Assembly (NCBI RefSeq): GCF_003731635.1 | Contig: NZ_RCUA01000043.1 | Coordinates: 1-64,000 of the forward strand | DNA from: Marisediminitalea oceani | GTDB lineage: Bacteria > Pseudomonadota > Gammaproteobacteria > Enterobacterales > Alteromonadaceae | Length of the DNA: 64,000 bases | Direction: 5' to 3' | The notes under the pieces: model-generated | Databases searched by the model: none | Seen by the model: only the letters and a program-made list of their open reading frames with translations | What the model was told of the DNA's origin: nothing | Position numbers and translations under genes: made by a program | Shown here: positions 47,210 to 55,301 of the stretch, piece by piece | How the letters are laid out: the number at the start of each line of letters is the position of its first letter | How positions within the stretch are numbered: position 1 is the first letter of the stretch

Positions 47210-47602
47210 ATGAAACGTTTAATGAAAAAACTTAGCATTATTACCTGTGCCACGATGATTGTTGGCACCGGCATTAGCGGTATGGCTATCGCCGCTAACA
47301 GTAACCAACCACAGGCAGAACGCGAAATGCCGCTACTGCCGCCAATGATAGAGAGACTGGCCGATAAGCTTGACCTGACCGAAGCCCAGCAAGCAGAACT
47401 GAAAAGCCTTAAGGAGCGTCAGCAGGCACTGCGCTCCGAGTTCTGGGAGGTCTTTACTGAAGACCAGAAAACCACCATGCTGCAGGCCATGATGAAGCAC
47501 CGCAAAGACCGTGGTGGTGATAAACACTTCCGTAAAGGCCATCACAAGGGCGAGCGGGGAGACCGGGGCGAACGCCCGGAAGGTCCAAACCCGTCCCGCT
47601 AA
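47210..47602 (+). CDS. Spy/CpxP-like periplasmic protein
   Basis: 130 aa. A signal peptide (about 1-28, ending IAA-NSN) is followed by an LTxxQ-type segment (LDLTEAQQAELKSL) and the helix KERQQALRSEFWEVF. The C-terminus is a basic, His-rich tail (HKGERGDRGERPEG), unusual in classical CpxP. AGGAG precedes the ATG. Spy/CpxP proteins bind misfolded periplasmic proteins or modulate a sensor kinase; it is divergent from a CpxR-like gene and may be its target. The sequence shows only one clear LTxxQ motif. Confidence 0.82.
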   Translation: MKRLMKKLSIITCATMIVGTGISGMAIAANSNQPQAEREMPLLPPMIERLADKLDLTEAQQAELKSLKERQQALRSEFWEVFTEDQKTTMLQAMMKHRKDRGGDKHFRKGHHKGERGDRGERPEGPNPSR

Positions 47603-47622
47603 TATTTCCCCTTCCCAACTTT

Positions 47623-47648
47623 GGCCGCTTCACTCAGCGGCCTTTTTT
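47623..47648 (+). terminator. Terminator after the Spy-like gene
   Basis: GGCCGCT (47623-47629) pairs with AGCGGCC (47636-47642), followed by TTTTTT. It overlaps the 3' end of the convergent GNAT gene. Confidence 0.9.
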
Positions 47649-48183
47649 ATGCCGCCGGCTTTTCTTGAACCACGTAGCGCCACACCACTGTGCCATCATC
47701 CATTGCGACTTCACTTTCCAGCTCACCGCCACAGTGTTCAATCATCCCCCGCGAGGCGAGGTTATCTTTATAACAATGAATATGCACGTCACCAATTCCC
47801 AGTTGGCGGGCAAAGTTAATAGATTGCTGCATAAGGTAATTTCCCAGCGACTGGCCACGGGCAGACGGGCGAACGCCAAGGCCGATATGCCCGCCGGCGT
47901 AACGCAAATTATCGTTAAGGGTATGACGAATATTGGCCACAGCCAGCAGATCATCCCCGCTAACCAGCCACAACGTGGTACTTGCCACATAGCCATCCGG
48001 CAGGTTCACACCGGCGGCAAAATCCGCAATTTTTTGCAGCATGGAAGCAAAATCGCGATGGTCAAAATCCATCGGGAAAGGATAGCGCTCTTCCTCCCCC
48101 AACTCTTCTATGTAACTAATATAAGAGGCTTGCCAGGCCATTCCCGGCGTTACCAGAGACAATTTATCAGGGTTGATTATCAT
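47647..48183 (-). CDS. GNAT family N-acetyltransferase
   Basis: 178 aa from the ATG at 48183; GGAAA lies seven bases upstream. Longer frames upstream lack support. The acetyl-CoA motif is seen as HIGLGVRPSARGQSLGNYLM, with QQSINFARQLG following, and the C-terminal NLASRGMIEHCGGEL. The start overlaps the stop of the small membrane gene by 17 bp, so the two are probably co-translated. The substrate is unknown. Confidence 0.82.
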   Translation of the reverse strand: MIINPDKLSLVTPGMAWQASYISYIEELGEEERYPFPMDFDHRDFASMLQKIADFAAGVNLPDGYVASTTLWLVSGDDLLAVANIRHTLNDNLRYAGGHIGLGVRPSARGQSLGNYLMQQSINFARQLGIGDVHIHCYKDNLASRGMIEHCGGELESEVAMDDGTVVWRYVVQEKPAA

Positions 48184-48406
48184 TGTTGTTTTCCGGCAAA
48201 TCATTACACAGTGCGCAGTACTGGTTACGATGAAAATTCCACGCCCGCGTGACAGCAAAGATACCCAGGCTAATAAGTGCCCAGAACAGCGCAAAGCTCA
48301 ATGAATCTTTAAGGGTATAACCCTTTATGTATTGTGACAGGGTAAAAATGCCTGTGAGCACAGGAAACGTAATCGCATACTGGCGTAACCATTTTTTAAC
48401 CGGCAT
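48167..48406 (-). CDS. Small membrane protein of unknown function
   Basis: 79 aa with two hydrophobic spans (about 10-25 and 37-55). AAGGAT stands close before the ATG at 48406. The C-terminal tail has CALC and an Asp/Asn-rich end. It overlaps the GNAT gene by 17 bp. No family recognised. Confidence 0.65.
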   Translation of the reverse strand: MPVKKWLRQYAITFPVLTGIFTLSQYIKGYTLKDSLSFALFWALISLGIFAVTRAWNFHRNQYCALCNDLPENNNDNQP

Positions 48407-48448
48407 TAGAGATCCTTTGGGTTTAGGCGGTCTTTCAGACGTTGCTGG

Positions 48449-48907
48449 CTAGCTTTGGCGCTGCCTGAATACCAGCCACTTATCCAGTTCATTGCCAAAT
48501 GCCTGTTTTTCACTGGATCCCAGTGCCGGCGGCCCACCGGTTTGCACACCGCTGCTGCGCAGGGTATCCATAAAGTCACGAATATTAAGCCGTGATTTTA
48601 TATTTTCGCGGGTAAACAGTTCCCCTCGCGGGCTTAGTGCCTGAGCGCCTTTGGCGATCACTTCATCGGCCAGCGGAATATCACTGGTGATCACCAGATC
48701 GTTTTCATTGCAGCGCTGAACAATTTCATTGTCGGCCACATCAAAGCCCTTAGGCACCTGGATGCTGTTAATAAACTTTGATGGTGGCGTGCGAATATAC
48801 TGATTGGCAATCAGTGTGACTTCGGTTTTGGTGCGATTAGCCGCCCGAAAAATAATTTCTTTAATGACCACCGGGCAGGCATCGGCATCAACCCAAATTT
48901 TTAGCAT
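48449..48907 (-). CDS. yaiI: YaiI/YqxD family protein (DUF188)
   Basis: 152 aa, the usual length. [12 protein letters not shown] at the N-terminus, [10 protein letters not shown], and the acidic [17 protein letters not shown] are diagnostic. The family has a PIN-like fold and is suspected of nuclease activity; its cellular role is unknown. A single gene, separated from its neighbours by short gaps. Confidence 0.9.
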   Translation of the reverse strand: MLKIWVDADACPVVIKEIIFRAANRTKTEVTLIANQYIRTPPSKFINSIQVPKGFDVADNEIVQRCNENDLVITSDIPLADEVIAKGAQALSPRGELFTRENIKSRLNIRDFMDTLRSSGVQTGGPPALGSSEKQAFGNELDKWLVFRQRQS

Positions 48908-49053
48908 AAGTGATTTAACAGATAAGTTAGCATGCCGGCAATCATCCTACGCAGCGCAGCGAATAGCAACCTTAATGCCCGGTCTGGTTTATTCACTTTC
49001 GTCTCAGTACTTTCACTCTACCGCGCAAAATAAAGCGTTGAGCCAGGTATCAC

Positions 49054-49098
49054 TTGACAAACATGCGTTCCTTTTATAGAACGTTCGATATATAGAAC
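49054..49098 (+). promoter_or_regulatory. Promoter with tandem GTTC-N8-GAAC operator before the XRE-cupin gene
   Basis: TTGACA (49054-49059) is a perfect -35 box. Two abutting 16-bp sites follow: GTTCCTTTTATAGAAC (49067-49082) and GTTCGATATATAGAAC (49083-49098), each with GTTC/GAAC arms around 8 bases. A -10 such as TATAGA (49075-49080, 15-bp spacer) or TAGAAC (49077-49082, 17-bp spacer) lies within the first site. This is a strong autoregulatory operator candidate. Confidence 0.72.
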
Positions 49099-49111
49099 AA
49101 CTTTATTGCCA

Positions 49112-49651
49112 ATGCAAAGTATGGATAAAGCATCACTGATCACCCTTGGCCAGCACCTTCAGCAGCTTCGTCTTGAGCGAGGGCTGTCATTATCTCAGCT
49201 GGCTGCCGATGCAGGCATTGCCAAGTCAAATCTGTCGCGGCTGGAACAAGGTAACGGCAACCCGACCCTCGATACTATCTGGCGATTGGCAGTGCAGTTA
49301 AATATGCCTTTTGGCGCACTGGTGGCACCGGTTAACAGTAGCTTCGGTGAAACCGGCATGGAGGTCAGGCTCATTGATCAGGGTCAGGATACCCCAAAGG
49401 TAGATGCTTACTGGATGTCGGTAGCCCCGCATACCACGCGCCAGGCAGAGCCCCACACTGCAGGCACCACCGAGTCCATTACATTAATAAGTGGCAAGCT
49501 GGAAGTGGGTAGCATAGAAAACCTCAGGCAACTAAGTGCCGGGGAAACATTTACTTTTATTGCCGACCAACCCCACCTGTATGCCACCGGTGAGCACGGC
49601 GCCACGTTTTTAATTACTATCATTTATCATCAGGCCACCCAACATGAATAA
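49112..49651 (+). CDS. XRE family regulator with C-terminal cupin domain
   Basis: 179 aa from the ATG at 49112 (the ATG at 49121 is an alternative; no ribosome-binding site is clear). The N-terminal helix-turn-helix (about 10-65) includes LGQHLQQLRLERGLSLSQLA and AGIAKSNLSRLEQGNGNPTL. A cupin-type ligand domain (about 105-175) has HTAGTTESITLISGKLEVG. The third, second and first genes azlC and azlD follow in one operon (8-bp overlap with azlC). It probably regulates that operon and itself through the tandem operator. The ligand, possibly an amino acid, is unknown. Confidence 0.88.
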   Translation: MQSMDKASLITLGQHLQQLRLERGLSLSQLAADAGIAKSNLSRLEQGNGNPTLDTIWRLAVQLNMPFGALVAPVNSSFGETGMEVRLIDQGQDTPKVDAYWMSVAPHTTRQAEPHTAGTTESITLISGKLEVGSIENLRQLSAGETFTFIADQPHLYATGEHGATFLITIIYHQATQHE

Positions 49652-50378
49652 TCCCACCAGCGCTTCTACTTTGTCGCCGTGGCTGCAAGGAATGCGCGAT
49701 GCCATGCCATTACTGGGCGGTTATATTCCGGTGGCAATCTCTTTTGGTCTCATTGCCACGCAGGCTAATTTCAGCGTATGGGAAGCCACTGCGATTTCGG
49801 CGCTAATCTACGCCGGCGCTTCGCAGTTTCTGATGGTCGCGATGCTGGCCAGTGGCGCATCAACCTGGCTGGTAGTGGTAATGACGTTACTAATTAATGC
49901 CCGTCACGTGGTGTATGCCCCTAATTTAACACCGCTGCTACCGCCCGGGCGACGATGGATAGCGTTGATGCACGGGCTCACCGATCAGGTGTTTGCGCTG
50001 GCTCATAATCGTTTACCCCAACTACCCATGGCAACTCGTCAGGGCTGGTATAGCGGCGCGGCCCTGCTGGCCTGGGCAAGCTGGGTGCTGGGCACTACGT
50101 TAGGCGCAGTAGCCGGTGCCAGCCTGACTGAGCAGTGGCCACTGCTTGGTGAGGTTATGCCCTTTGCCCTGCCGGCACTGTTTCTTGTACTTATTGCGCC
50201 GCGCTTTACCTCGCCCCTGTGGTTTATTGTGCTGGGGATCACCATTGGCACCGCCTTATTACTGGCCGTGCTGCAATTTACCAATGCCGCCATTCCGGTG
50301 GCAGCCGCCGCCGGCGCATTGGCTTATTACGCGTTGATGGCACTTAACCAAAAAGCCGGAGCTGAGCATGGACACTAA
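49644..50378 (+). CDS. azlC: AzlC family branched-chain amino acid exporter, large subunit
   Basis: 244 aa, with about seven membrane spans. The signature region MRDAMPLLGGYIPVAISFGLIA near the N-terminus (quoted in part) and IYAGASQFLMVAML with INARHVVYAPNL are typical of AzlC/YgaZ. With AzlD it exports branched-chain amino acids, by family knowledge. It overlaps the XRE-cupin gene by 8 bp and azlD by 11 bp. Confidence 0.92.
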   Translation: MNNPTSASTLSPWLQGMRDAMPLLGGYIPVAISFGLIATQANFSVWEATAISALIYAGASQFLMVAMLASGASTWLVVVMTLLINARHVVYAPNLTPLLPPGRRWIALMHGLTDQVFALAHNRLPQLPMATRQGWYSGAALLAWASWVLGTTLGAVAGASLTEQWPLLGEVMPFALPALFLVLIAPRFTSPLWFIVLGITIGTALLLAVLQFTNAAIPVAAAAGALAYYALMALNQKAGAEHGH

Positions 50379-50712
50379 TCGTTGGCTGTTGATATTACTG
50401 TGCGCTGCCGGCACCTTTTTAATTCGGGCCCTGCCGCTGGTGTGGACCCGCAGACACCTGGCCCGCCGGCAAAATGACACGACCAATACCCTGCCAACCT
50501 GGCTGGGACTGCTCGGGCCGCTGATGATTGCCGCCATGTTTGGCGTTTCACTGGTACCGGTTCGTCAGGATTGGGTGGGCGTTATCGCCACGCTGGCCGG
50601 TTGTGCCACCACGCTGTTAAGCTGGTATCGCAGCCGCACGCTCGGTAAGCCGGTGTTTTTAGGAGTGGTAGTGTTTGGATTGGTTACCTATGGGTTAAAC
50701 CACCTGCACTAA
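50368..50712 (+). CDS. azlD: AzlD family branched-chain amino acid exporter, small subunit
   Basis: 114 aa with about three to four membrane spans. FLIRALPLVWTRRHLARRQ and LPTWLGLLGPLMIAAM are typical of AzlD/YgaH. It overlaps azlC by 11 bp and is the last gene of the XRE-azlC-azlD operon. Convergent with the CHAT gene fragment. Confidence 0.88.
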   Translation: MDTNRWLLILLCAAGTFLIRALPLVWTRRHLARRQNDTTNTLPTWLGLLGPLMIAAMFGVSLVPVRQDWVGVIATLAGCATTLLSWYRSRTLGKPVFLGVVVFGLVTYGLNHLH

Positions 50713-50718
50713 CAGCCC

Positions 50719-50738
50719 GGCCGCCAGGATTAGCGGCC
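50719..50738. terminator. Possible terminator hairpin between azlD and the CHAT gene
   Basis: GGCCGC (50719-50724) pairs with GCGGCC (50733-50738) over an 8-nt loop. There is no U-tract on either side, so activity is uncertain. It overlaps the last codons of the CHAT gene. Confidence 0.35.
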
Positions 50739-51521
50739 AGAACCGGTTAGCTGAAACGCCGCCCAGTAGTAAGGATGCGCCTGATAGTTATTTTTTACGC
50801 TCAGCTGAGCATTGCGCAACGACTGCTGTTTATCCTGGTTTTGCAGGTTGTTATACAGGTTAACCATTAGACGCGCCGTTGCCTCATCATCCACCATCCA
50901 TAAACTGGCCACAATGTTGGCCGCACCGGCAAACAAAAAGCCCCGGGTTAAACCAATCACGTCGTCACCAGACTGCACATCGCCCAAACCGGTCTGACAG
51001 GCGCTGAGGGTAACTAATTCACTGTTAAGCTCCAGATCATAAAGCTCGCCTACGGTTAACGAGCCATCGTTAGATTCATCGCCCACCAGCAGTAACCGGG
51101 AAGACAGTGGCTCCTCAGGATTAAACTCGCCGTGTGAAGCAATATGCAATACCGGCACCCGGGCAGCATAGCGCTTAAACAGACTCTCGGTGGCCCGCTC
51201 GCGTACCGCCACCACCGTATCCGGTACAACGTTGCTAAGTGCCCTTACCTCGTTTTGCGCGCCGGGTAAATCCAGCGCCGGATCCCCAAGGGCCGGATTA
51301 CCCAGCGCCAGCATGGTGGTCTGGCCCGATCGCTGAGGTGTTTTTAAGTAAGCCATCACGCTGGCCGAGGGCAACACCCGCAAACTGTATTGTTCCAGCA
51401 TAAAATCGGCGCCATCGTACAACGCGGCGAAGGGTAAATAATGTAAGGGACCATGCGGGACGATAACCAGTTTATCGGCCGTCAGGCTGCTTTGTAGCGG
51501 TTCAATAAGTGTCTCATGCAC
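50730..51521 (-). CDS. CHAT-domain C-terminal part (after in-frame amber codon)
   Basis: 263 aa if read from the GTG at 51521. It contains most of a CHAT (caspase HetF-associated with TPRs) peptidase domain with both catalytic residues: H130 in HIASHGEF and C175 in LSACQTGLGD. It is in the same reading frame as the upstream gene, separated from it only by TAG and four sense codons. No ribosome-binding site precedes the GTG. In an intact protein it would be continuous with the TPR-containing part. It may be untranslated, or made by read-through or re-initiation. Confidence 0.8.
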   Translation of the reverse strand: MHETLIEPLQSSLTADKLVIVPHGPLHYLPFAALYDGADFMLEQYSLRVLPSASVMAYLKTPQRSGQTTMLALGNPALGDPALDLPGAQNEVRALSNVVPDTVVAVRERATESLFKRYAARVPVLHIASHGEFNPEEPLSSRLLLVGDESNDGSLTVGELYDLELNSELVTLSACQTGLGDVQSGDDVIGLTRGFLFAGAANIVASLWMVDDEATARLMVNLYNNLQNQDKQQSLRNAQLSVKNNYQAHPYYWAAFQLTGSGR

Positions 51522-51533
51522 CGCTTTTGACGA

Positions 51534-53060
51534 CTACTGCCAGGCGTTACTGTTGGTTTGCATAATGTCTTGTCTGAACCGGCTGATCTTCTCTGCCAGC
51601 CCCCTGCCGTCCAGGTGCTTTACCGTTATCTGCTCCCGGTCGACGATAAAGGCGTAAAGCGCTTCATGGTTACCAAAAAACTCAATTAACTGCTCGTCAC
51701 CAGCCAGTTGCTGTTGTAAGGCACGGGTATCTACATTTCCCACACTCACCAGAGAAGCCACTTCCGGTGCCTGCGCTTCAAGCGCCTCACGCTGGCGAAG
51801 GATTAAACCACGGGTACGCGCTGAATTTTTAATTGCCGCCACGGTCGTGCGCTGCATTTGTGATTCCAGATCTGCCAGCTCAGCGAGCCCGGCCCGGGCA
51901 GCACCATCCCCCGCAAAGGATTGCTTTTGCGCCAGCATATCCACCAGCGCCCGGGCTTTAGCTTTCTCGGCGTAGACAAACGCATCGGCGGTGCGGTTTT
52001 TTGCCAGCAGATATTCCACCAGTAACTCGTAAACCGCCTGTTTATCGCCCACGAAACCAATTTTATAAGCCTCTGAGCGAATGGTTGAACGCTGGCTTTC
52101 GATAATCTCCACGGCTTGCATCAGCATTTCAATTGCTTCATCGGGCGCTTGCTGTTGCCAGCTGATCACAGCGCGGTCTTTCAGTGCGGCCCAGTGGATC
52201 TCGCCAAGGCTGTTGATAATCGGATTGGCCAATAAGGTATCAAAGCCCTGACGGGCTTTATCAATATCACCGGTTTCAAAATAGGATTTGCTCAGCATAT
52301 AAAGCTCTGGCGTGCGCAACGCGCCTTCTCGCACATCCGCGTCGGTACTCACATTCTCCACCATCAGGATTAACGGGGTTACCAGCGCAGCCAGCGGATC
52401 AGAAATGTCCTGGCGCAGAATATCCAGCGCACGGGCATAGTCTTTTTGCGCAAAGTAGATGCGTCCAAGCGCGGTTTGTTTAACACGCAGAAAGCTTGAA
52501 CGACCAGGAGAATAATAGTTCAGCCCGCTTAACTCTTCGATATACGGCTGTGCCTGAGCACCTTTGTTACGGTAAATCAGTGATAGTGCCTGCACCTCAA
52601 GCGGGGCAACAAGATAACTTAACAAGCGGCCTTCGTTGACTTCCGTAGAGGTGTTTTCCTTTAACAGGGTATAGGCTTCCCCGGCCAGCTCGTAGGCTTC
52701 TTCGTACTCGGTAAATTCCAGCAGCATTTTTGCCTGATAGCTCTTCACATAGCCCTGAAATTCCAGTTTATTCACATACGTAAAATCCAGTCCGGGGTAA
52801 AACTCCGTACCCGGATCCGGGTGGGCCAGTACATAATCGGCGCACTCGGTAAACTTTTCGTATTCGCGTATCTCGTAGTAAGCCGGGCACAGCAGATACA
52901 GTTTGTGTAACGGCACATCTTCGAGTGTCAGGTGACTACCGGTTACCTCTGCTACCACTTCGGCATAATTACCCTCTGAAAACTTATTCATGTGGGAGGG
53001 GCTGGACACACAGCCCTGTAAGCCAAGGAAAGTAACAATCAACAAGGATGTTAAGCGCAT
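51534..53060 (-). CDS. TPR-rich lipoprotein, N-terminal part of a CHAT-domain protein
   Basis: 508 aa. A lipoprotein signal (LQGC, about Cys17) is followed by tetratricopeptide-like helical repeats (about 40-380; YARALDILRQDIS, ARQGFDTLLANP, EAIEMLMQAVEII), then a helical region that leads into the start of a CHAT domain. It ends with TAG at 51534-51536, in frame with the remaining CHAT sequence. So the CHAT domain is cut at its N-terminal border. It belongs to an operon with DUF4384 upstream. Either a nonsense mutation or a sequencing error is likely. Confidence 0.8.
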   Translation of the reverse strand: MRLTSLLIVTFLGLQGCVSSPSHMNKFSEGNYAEVVAEVTGSHLTLEDVPLHKLYLLCPAYYEIREYEKFTECADYVLAHPDPGTEFYPGLDFTYVNKLEFQGYVKSYQAKMLLEFTEYEEAYELAGEAYTLLKENTSTEVNEGRLLSYLVAPLEVQALSLIYRNKGAQAQPYIEELSGLNYYSPGRSSFLRVKQTALGRIYFAQKDYARALDILRQDISDPLAALVTPLILMVENVSTDADVREGALRTPELYMLSKSYFETGDIDKARQGFDTLLANPIINSLGEIHWAALKDRAVISWQQQAPDEAIEMLMQAVEIIESQRSTIRSEAYKIGFVGDKQAVYELLVEYLLAKNRTADAFVYAEKAKARALVDMLAQKQSFAGDGAARAGLAELADLESQMQRTTVAAIKNSARTRGLILRQREALEAQAPEVASLVSVGNVDTRALQQQLAGDEQLIEFFGNHEALYAFIVDREQITVKHLDGRGLAEKISRFRQDIMQTNSNAWQ

Positions 53061-53070
53061 AATTCACTCC

Positions 53071-53943
53071 TTACTGCGTGATCACCACATCGGCAGACAC
53101 TTCTGCAAACTCAGCAACTTCAGGTGGGTTTTGCTGGGCCGCCGCTTTAACAGATGGCGGATTAAGTGCTTTAATTTTGATGCCCCGGGTGCGATTGCGC
53201 ACATCAGACGACGTTTGCGAGTTATTGATCAAATACATGCCCGATACTGCAGAGGTTTGTAATTCACCTAAAGGATGGGTACTGGCATATAAAGTAAGCT
53301 GTTCCACGCCAATAGGCGGCGTGACTTCCAGCAAAAAGCTGTCTTTGGCGTCGGGCACGGTATACAGCACCTGGCCCTGAAAATGGTTTTCACTGCGATA
53401 GGGGTTGGGCAGTAACTGCACCTGGGTACCGTCATTCATGGTATACACCAGACGCCCGAAAAAAGGTTTATTGGCCTTCAGGTAAATACTCACCTGCTCG
53501 CCTAGGGCATATTGCGCTTTGCTAAGCCATAACTTTACGGTAAGGGGAATGGTCGGGTCGGCAAGCAGCTCTTCACTGACAAACTGCTGATCGATATTTT
53601 TCTGCGGCGTGACCTCGGCGCGAATGGTTACGGTTAAACAGCCGTCTTGCAACCACCTGGATAAAACATTGAGGGTTTCTACCGAGGCATTGGAATAAGA
53701 CTCAATCAGGTCTTCAACCACCACATAGTTATTTACCTTGCTGTAGCTGTCTACCGAGGTTTGCACCGCTTCGGCGGCATTGCGCCGGGCATCGGTAAGG
53801 GCCAGTTGCAGGCGCTGAGCGTTTCCCCCATCGGCCTCACAGCTTTCGCCGGTTGCTTCAACAATAGAAGAATAAGCAGCTAATGTGCTCTGCGTAGAAC
53901 ACAATAACCATAAAGCACCACAAACTATCGCTTTTTTAATCAC
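53071..53943 (-). CDS. Exported DUF4384 domain protein
   Basis: 290 aa. A signal peptide (about 1-22, ending TLA-AYS) is followed by a region that resembles LPP20/FlgT-like N-domains (QRLQLALTDARRNAAEAVQT) and a DUF4384 domain (about 120-220; TVKLWLSKAQYALGEQVSIY, LVYTMNDGTQVQLLPNPY). DUF4384 proteins commonly accompany CHAT peptidases. It lies 10 bp upstream of the TPR-CHAT gene, so it heads the operon. The periplasmic location fits the lipoprotein nature of its neighbour. Confidence 0.85.
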   Translation of the reverse strand: MIKKAIVCGALWLLCSTQSTLAAYSSIVEATGESCEADGGNAQRLQLALTDARRNAAEAVQTSVDSYSKVNNYVVVEDLIESYSNASVETLNVLSRWLQDGCLTVTIRAEVTPQKNIDQQFVSEELLADPTIPLTVKLWLSKAQYALGEQVSIYLKANKPFFGRLVYTMNDGTQVQLLPNPYRSENHFQGQVLYTVPDAKDSFLLEVTPPIGVEQLTLYASTHPLGELQTSAVSGMYLINNSQTSSDVRNRTRGIKIKALNPPSVKAAAQQNPPEVAEFAEVSADVVITQ

Positions 53944-54028
53944 CCTGACTACCCTAAAAACTGCAGGCTATATGGCCTTACTTTAGTGAAGAAGTCAGGG
54001 TATTACAAACAACTTAGTCCGGTACCGT

Positions 54029-54421
54029 TCAGGGTTTAATGGCGTAATCCACTACAAACACACCGTCAAGGATCTCAAGTTCGCCCAGTAACTCACCAAA
54101 TTTGCTGTGCTGAGGGTGCGGCAGGTATTTATCCCGCGCTTCGGCATTTTTAAAGGTCATCTGGTATATGTGGGTAAAGCCCTGATCAAGATCTTCCGGG
54201 CTGTTATTAATGCCGTACTCAAAATTAAGAATGCCGGGTATTTTATCTTTCAGCGCTCTGAATGCGTCTGTCACCTGCTGGATCTGAGCTGGTGTGCTGC
54301 CCTCTTTGTACTTAAACACAACAATGTGCCGAACCGGCTCATATTCATCGTCTTCAGCGGCTGCACACCAGGGTGATACCAACATCAAACCGACTATCGC
54401 TAACTTCCACCATTTCTGCAT
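54029..54421 (-). CDS. Exported Dabb (stress-responsive A/B barrel) protein
   Basis: 130 aa. A signal peptide (about 1-22, CAA-AED) is followed by a Dabb domain: VRHIVVFKYKEGSTPAQIQQ, ALKDKIPGILNFEYGIN, FTHIYQMTFKNAEARDKYLP and HPQHSKF. Dabb proteins form dimeric alpha-beta barrels; most are cytoplasmic, so the signal peptide is notable. Function unknown. Confidence 0.86.
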   Translation of the reverse strand: MQKWWKLAIVGLMLVSPWCAAAEDDEYEPVRHIVVFKYKEGSTPAQIQQVTDAFRALKDKIPGILNFEYGINNSPEDLDQGFTHIYQMTFKNAEARDKYLPHPQHSKFGELLGELEILDGVFVVDYAIKP

Positions 54422-54509
54422 ACTTCATCTCAATTGTTAAAAAAATGAGCTTTACCATAGCGATACCGGCTCCGCAGAGCAACGAGTATTTGTTGTTACC
54501 GGGGTAAAT

Positions 54510-54644
54510 TTACAGCGCCTGACGCAATATATCGAAAACCGTAAGGCCTAAAGCAATTAGCAAAACAATAGCGCAAAAAACCAGTAAGGTGGTTACCCCA
54601 GCACGCTCCTGGTCGGGAAGTGATTTCAGCCATTTTTTTATCAT
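54510..54644 (-). CDS. Small single-span membrane protein
   Basis: 44 aa. AGGAG lies seven bases before the ATG at 54644. The N-terminus is basic and polar (MIKKWLKSLPDQERAG) and a hydrophobic span follows (VTTLLVFCAIVLLIALGLTV), ending with DILRQAL. The ORF is too short for common gene finders but its ribosome-binding site and topology make it credible. No family recognised. Confidence 0.6.
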   Translation of the reverse strand: MIKKWLKSLPDQERAGVTTLLVFCAIVLLIALGLTVFDILRQAL

Positions 54645-54761
54645 TATAATGCTCCTGCATGTTGCGGTTACTCACCACAATTCTACCCTGCGCGGCGCCG
54701 GATAATCACGATAGTCAGCCGGCCTAAGCAGGGCGAAAACGAGTATTCATTGAGGAAGAAA

Positions 54762-55289
54762 TTACTCAGACGTGTTCTCTACCCGGGCAATATAAGGAAG
54801 GTTGCGACTTTTATGCGCCCAGGGTAAGCCGTAGCCCACTAACAGCTCATCACTTTGCATAGCCAGGCCATAATATTCCTGAGCACCAACATCCACCCTG
54901 CCCGGCTTTACAAACAACGTTGCCACACTAATGGAGTTTACCGCATAGTGGGAACGGACATGCGCTACCAGGCGCTTCATGGTGCCGCCGGATTCAATGG
55001 CGTCATCCACCAGAATAATATCTTCGCCGGCAAGTGGCACATTGGGGTGAAACACAATAGGCGATGCGTTATTTCGCTCCCCGGGGGTGTGCGGACAGGA
55101 AATGGTTTCCATCAATACGTCAAAATTGATTTGTCGCAGCAGATCGGCGCTAAAGAAAATCCCGCCCGGAACGACCACAATCACCACAGCCCGCTCAAAC
55201 TGGCCATTAAGTTGTGTGGCTACGTGTTTTACGCCCTCACCGATTTGTTCGGATGAGAGCACACATGCACCAATTGTATTTTTTGTCAT
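54762..55289 (-). CDS. Phosphoribosyltransferase, hypoxanthine-guanine type
   Basis: 175 aa from the ATG at 55289. The PRPP-binding motif IILVDDAIESGGTM (91-104) and the N-terminal RAVVIVVVPGGIFFSADLLR match purine phosphoribosyltransferases. A C-terminal segment (LLVGYGLPW) resembles the HGPRT hydrophobic end. It may salvage hypoxanthine. It is last in a three-gene operon (55.3-56.0 kb) of otherwise unknown proteins, so a specialised role is possible. Confidence 0.85.
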   Translation of the reverse strand: MTKNTIGACVLSSEQIGEGVKHVATQLNGQFERAVVIVVVPGGIFFSADLLRQINFDVLMETISCPHTPGERNNASPIVFHPNVPLAGEDIILVDDAIESGGTMKRLVAHVRSHYAVNSISVATLFVKPGRVDVGAQEYYGLAMQSDELLVGYGLPWAHKSRNLPYIARVENTSE

Positions 55290-55301
55290 CACCGGATCCG
55301 G

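Noticed and set aside
51521-51536. Programmed frameshift or selenocysteine at the CHAT gap
   Set aside because: No slippery heptamer is present and the stop is TAG in frame, not TGA; simple nonsense or amber read-through is the better reading.
54496-54678. 60-aa frame on the minus strand overlapping the 44-aa gene
   Set aside because: Its protein is an unstructured mix of residues with no ribosome-binding site, while the overlapping 44-codon frame has AGGAG and a membrane span.
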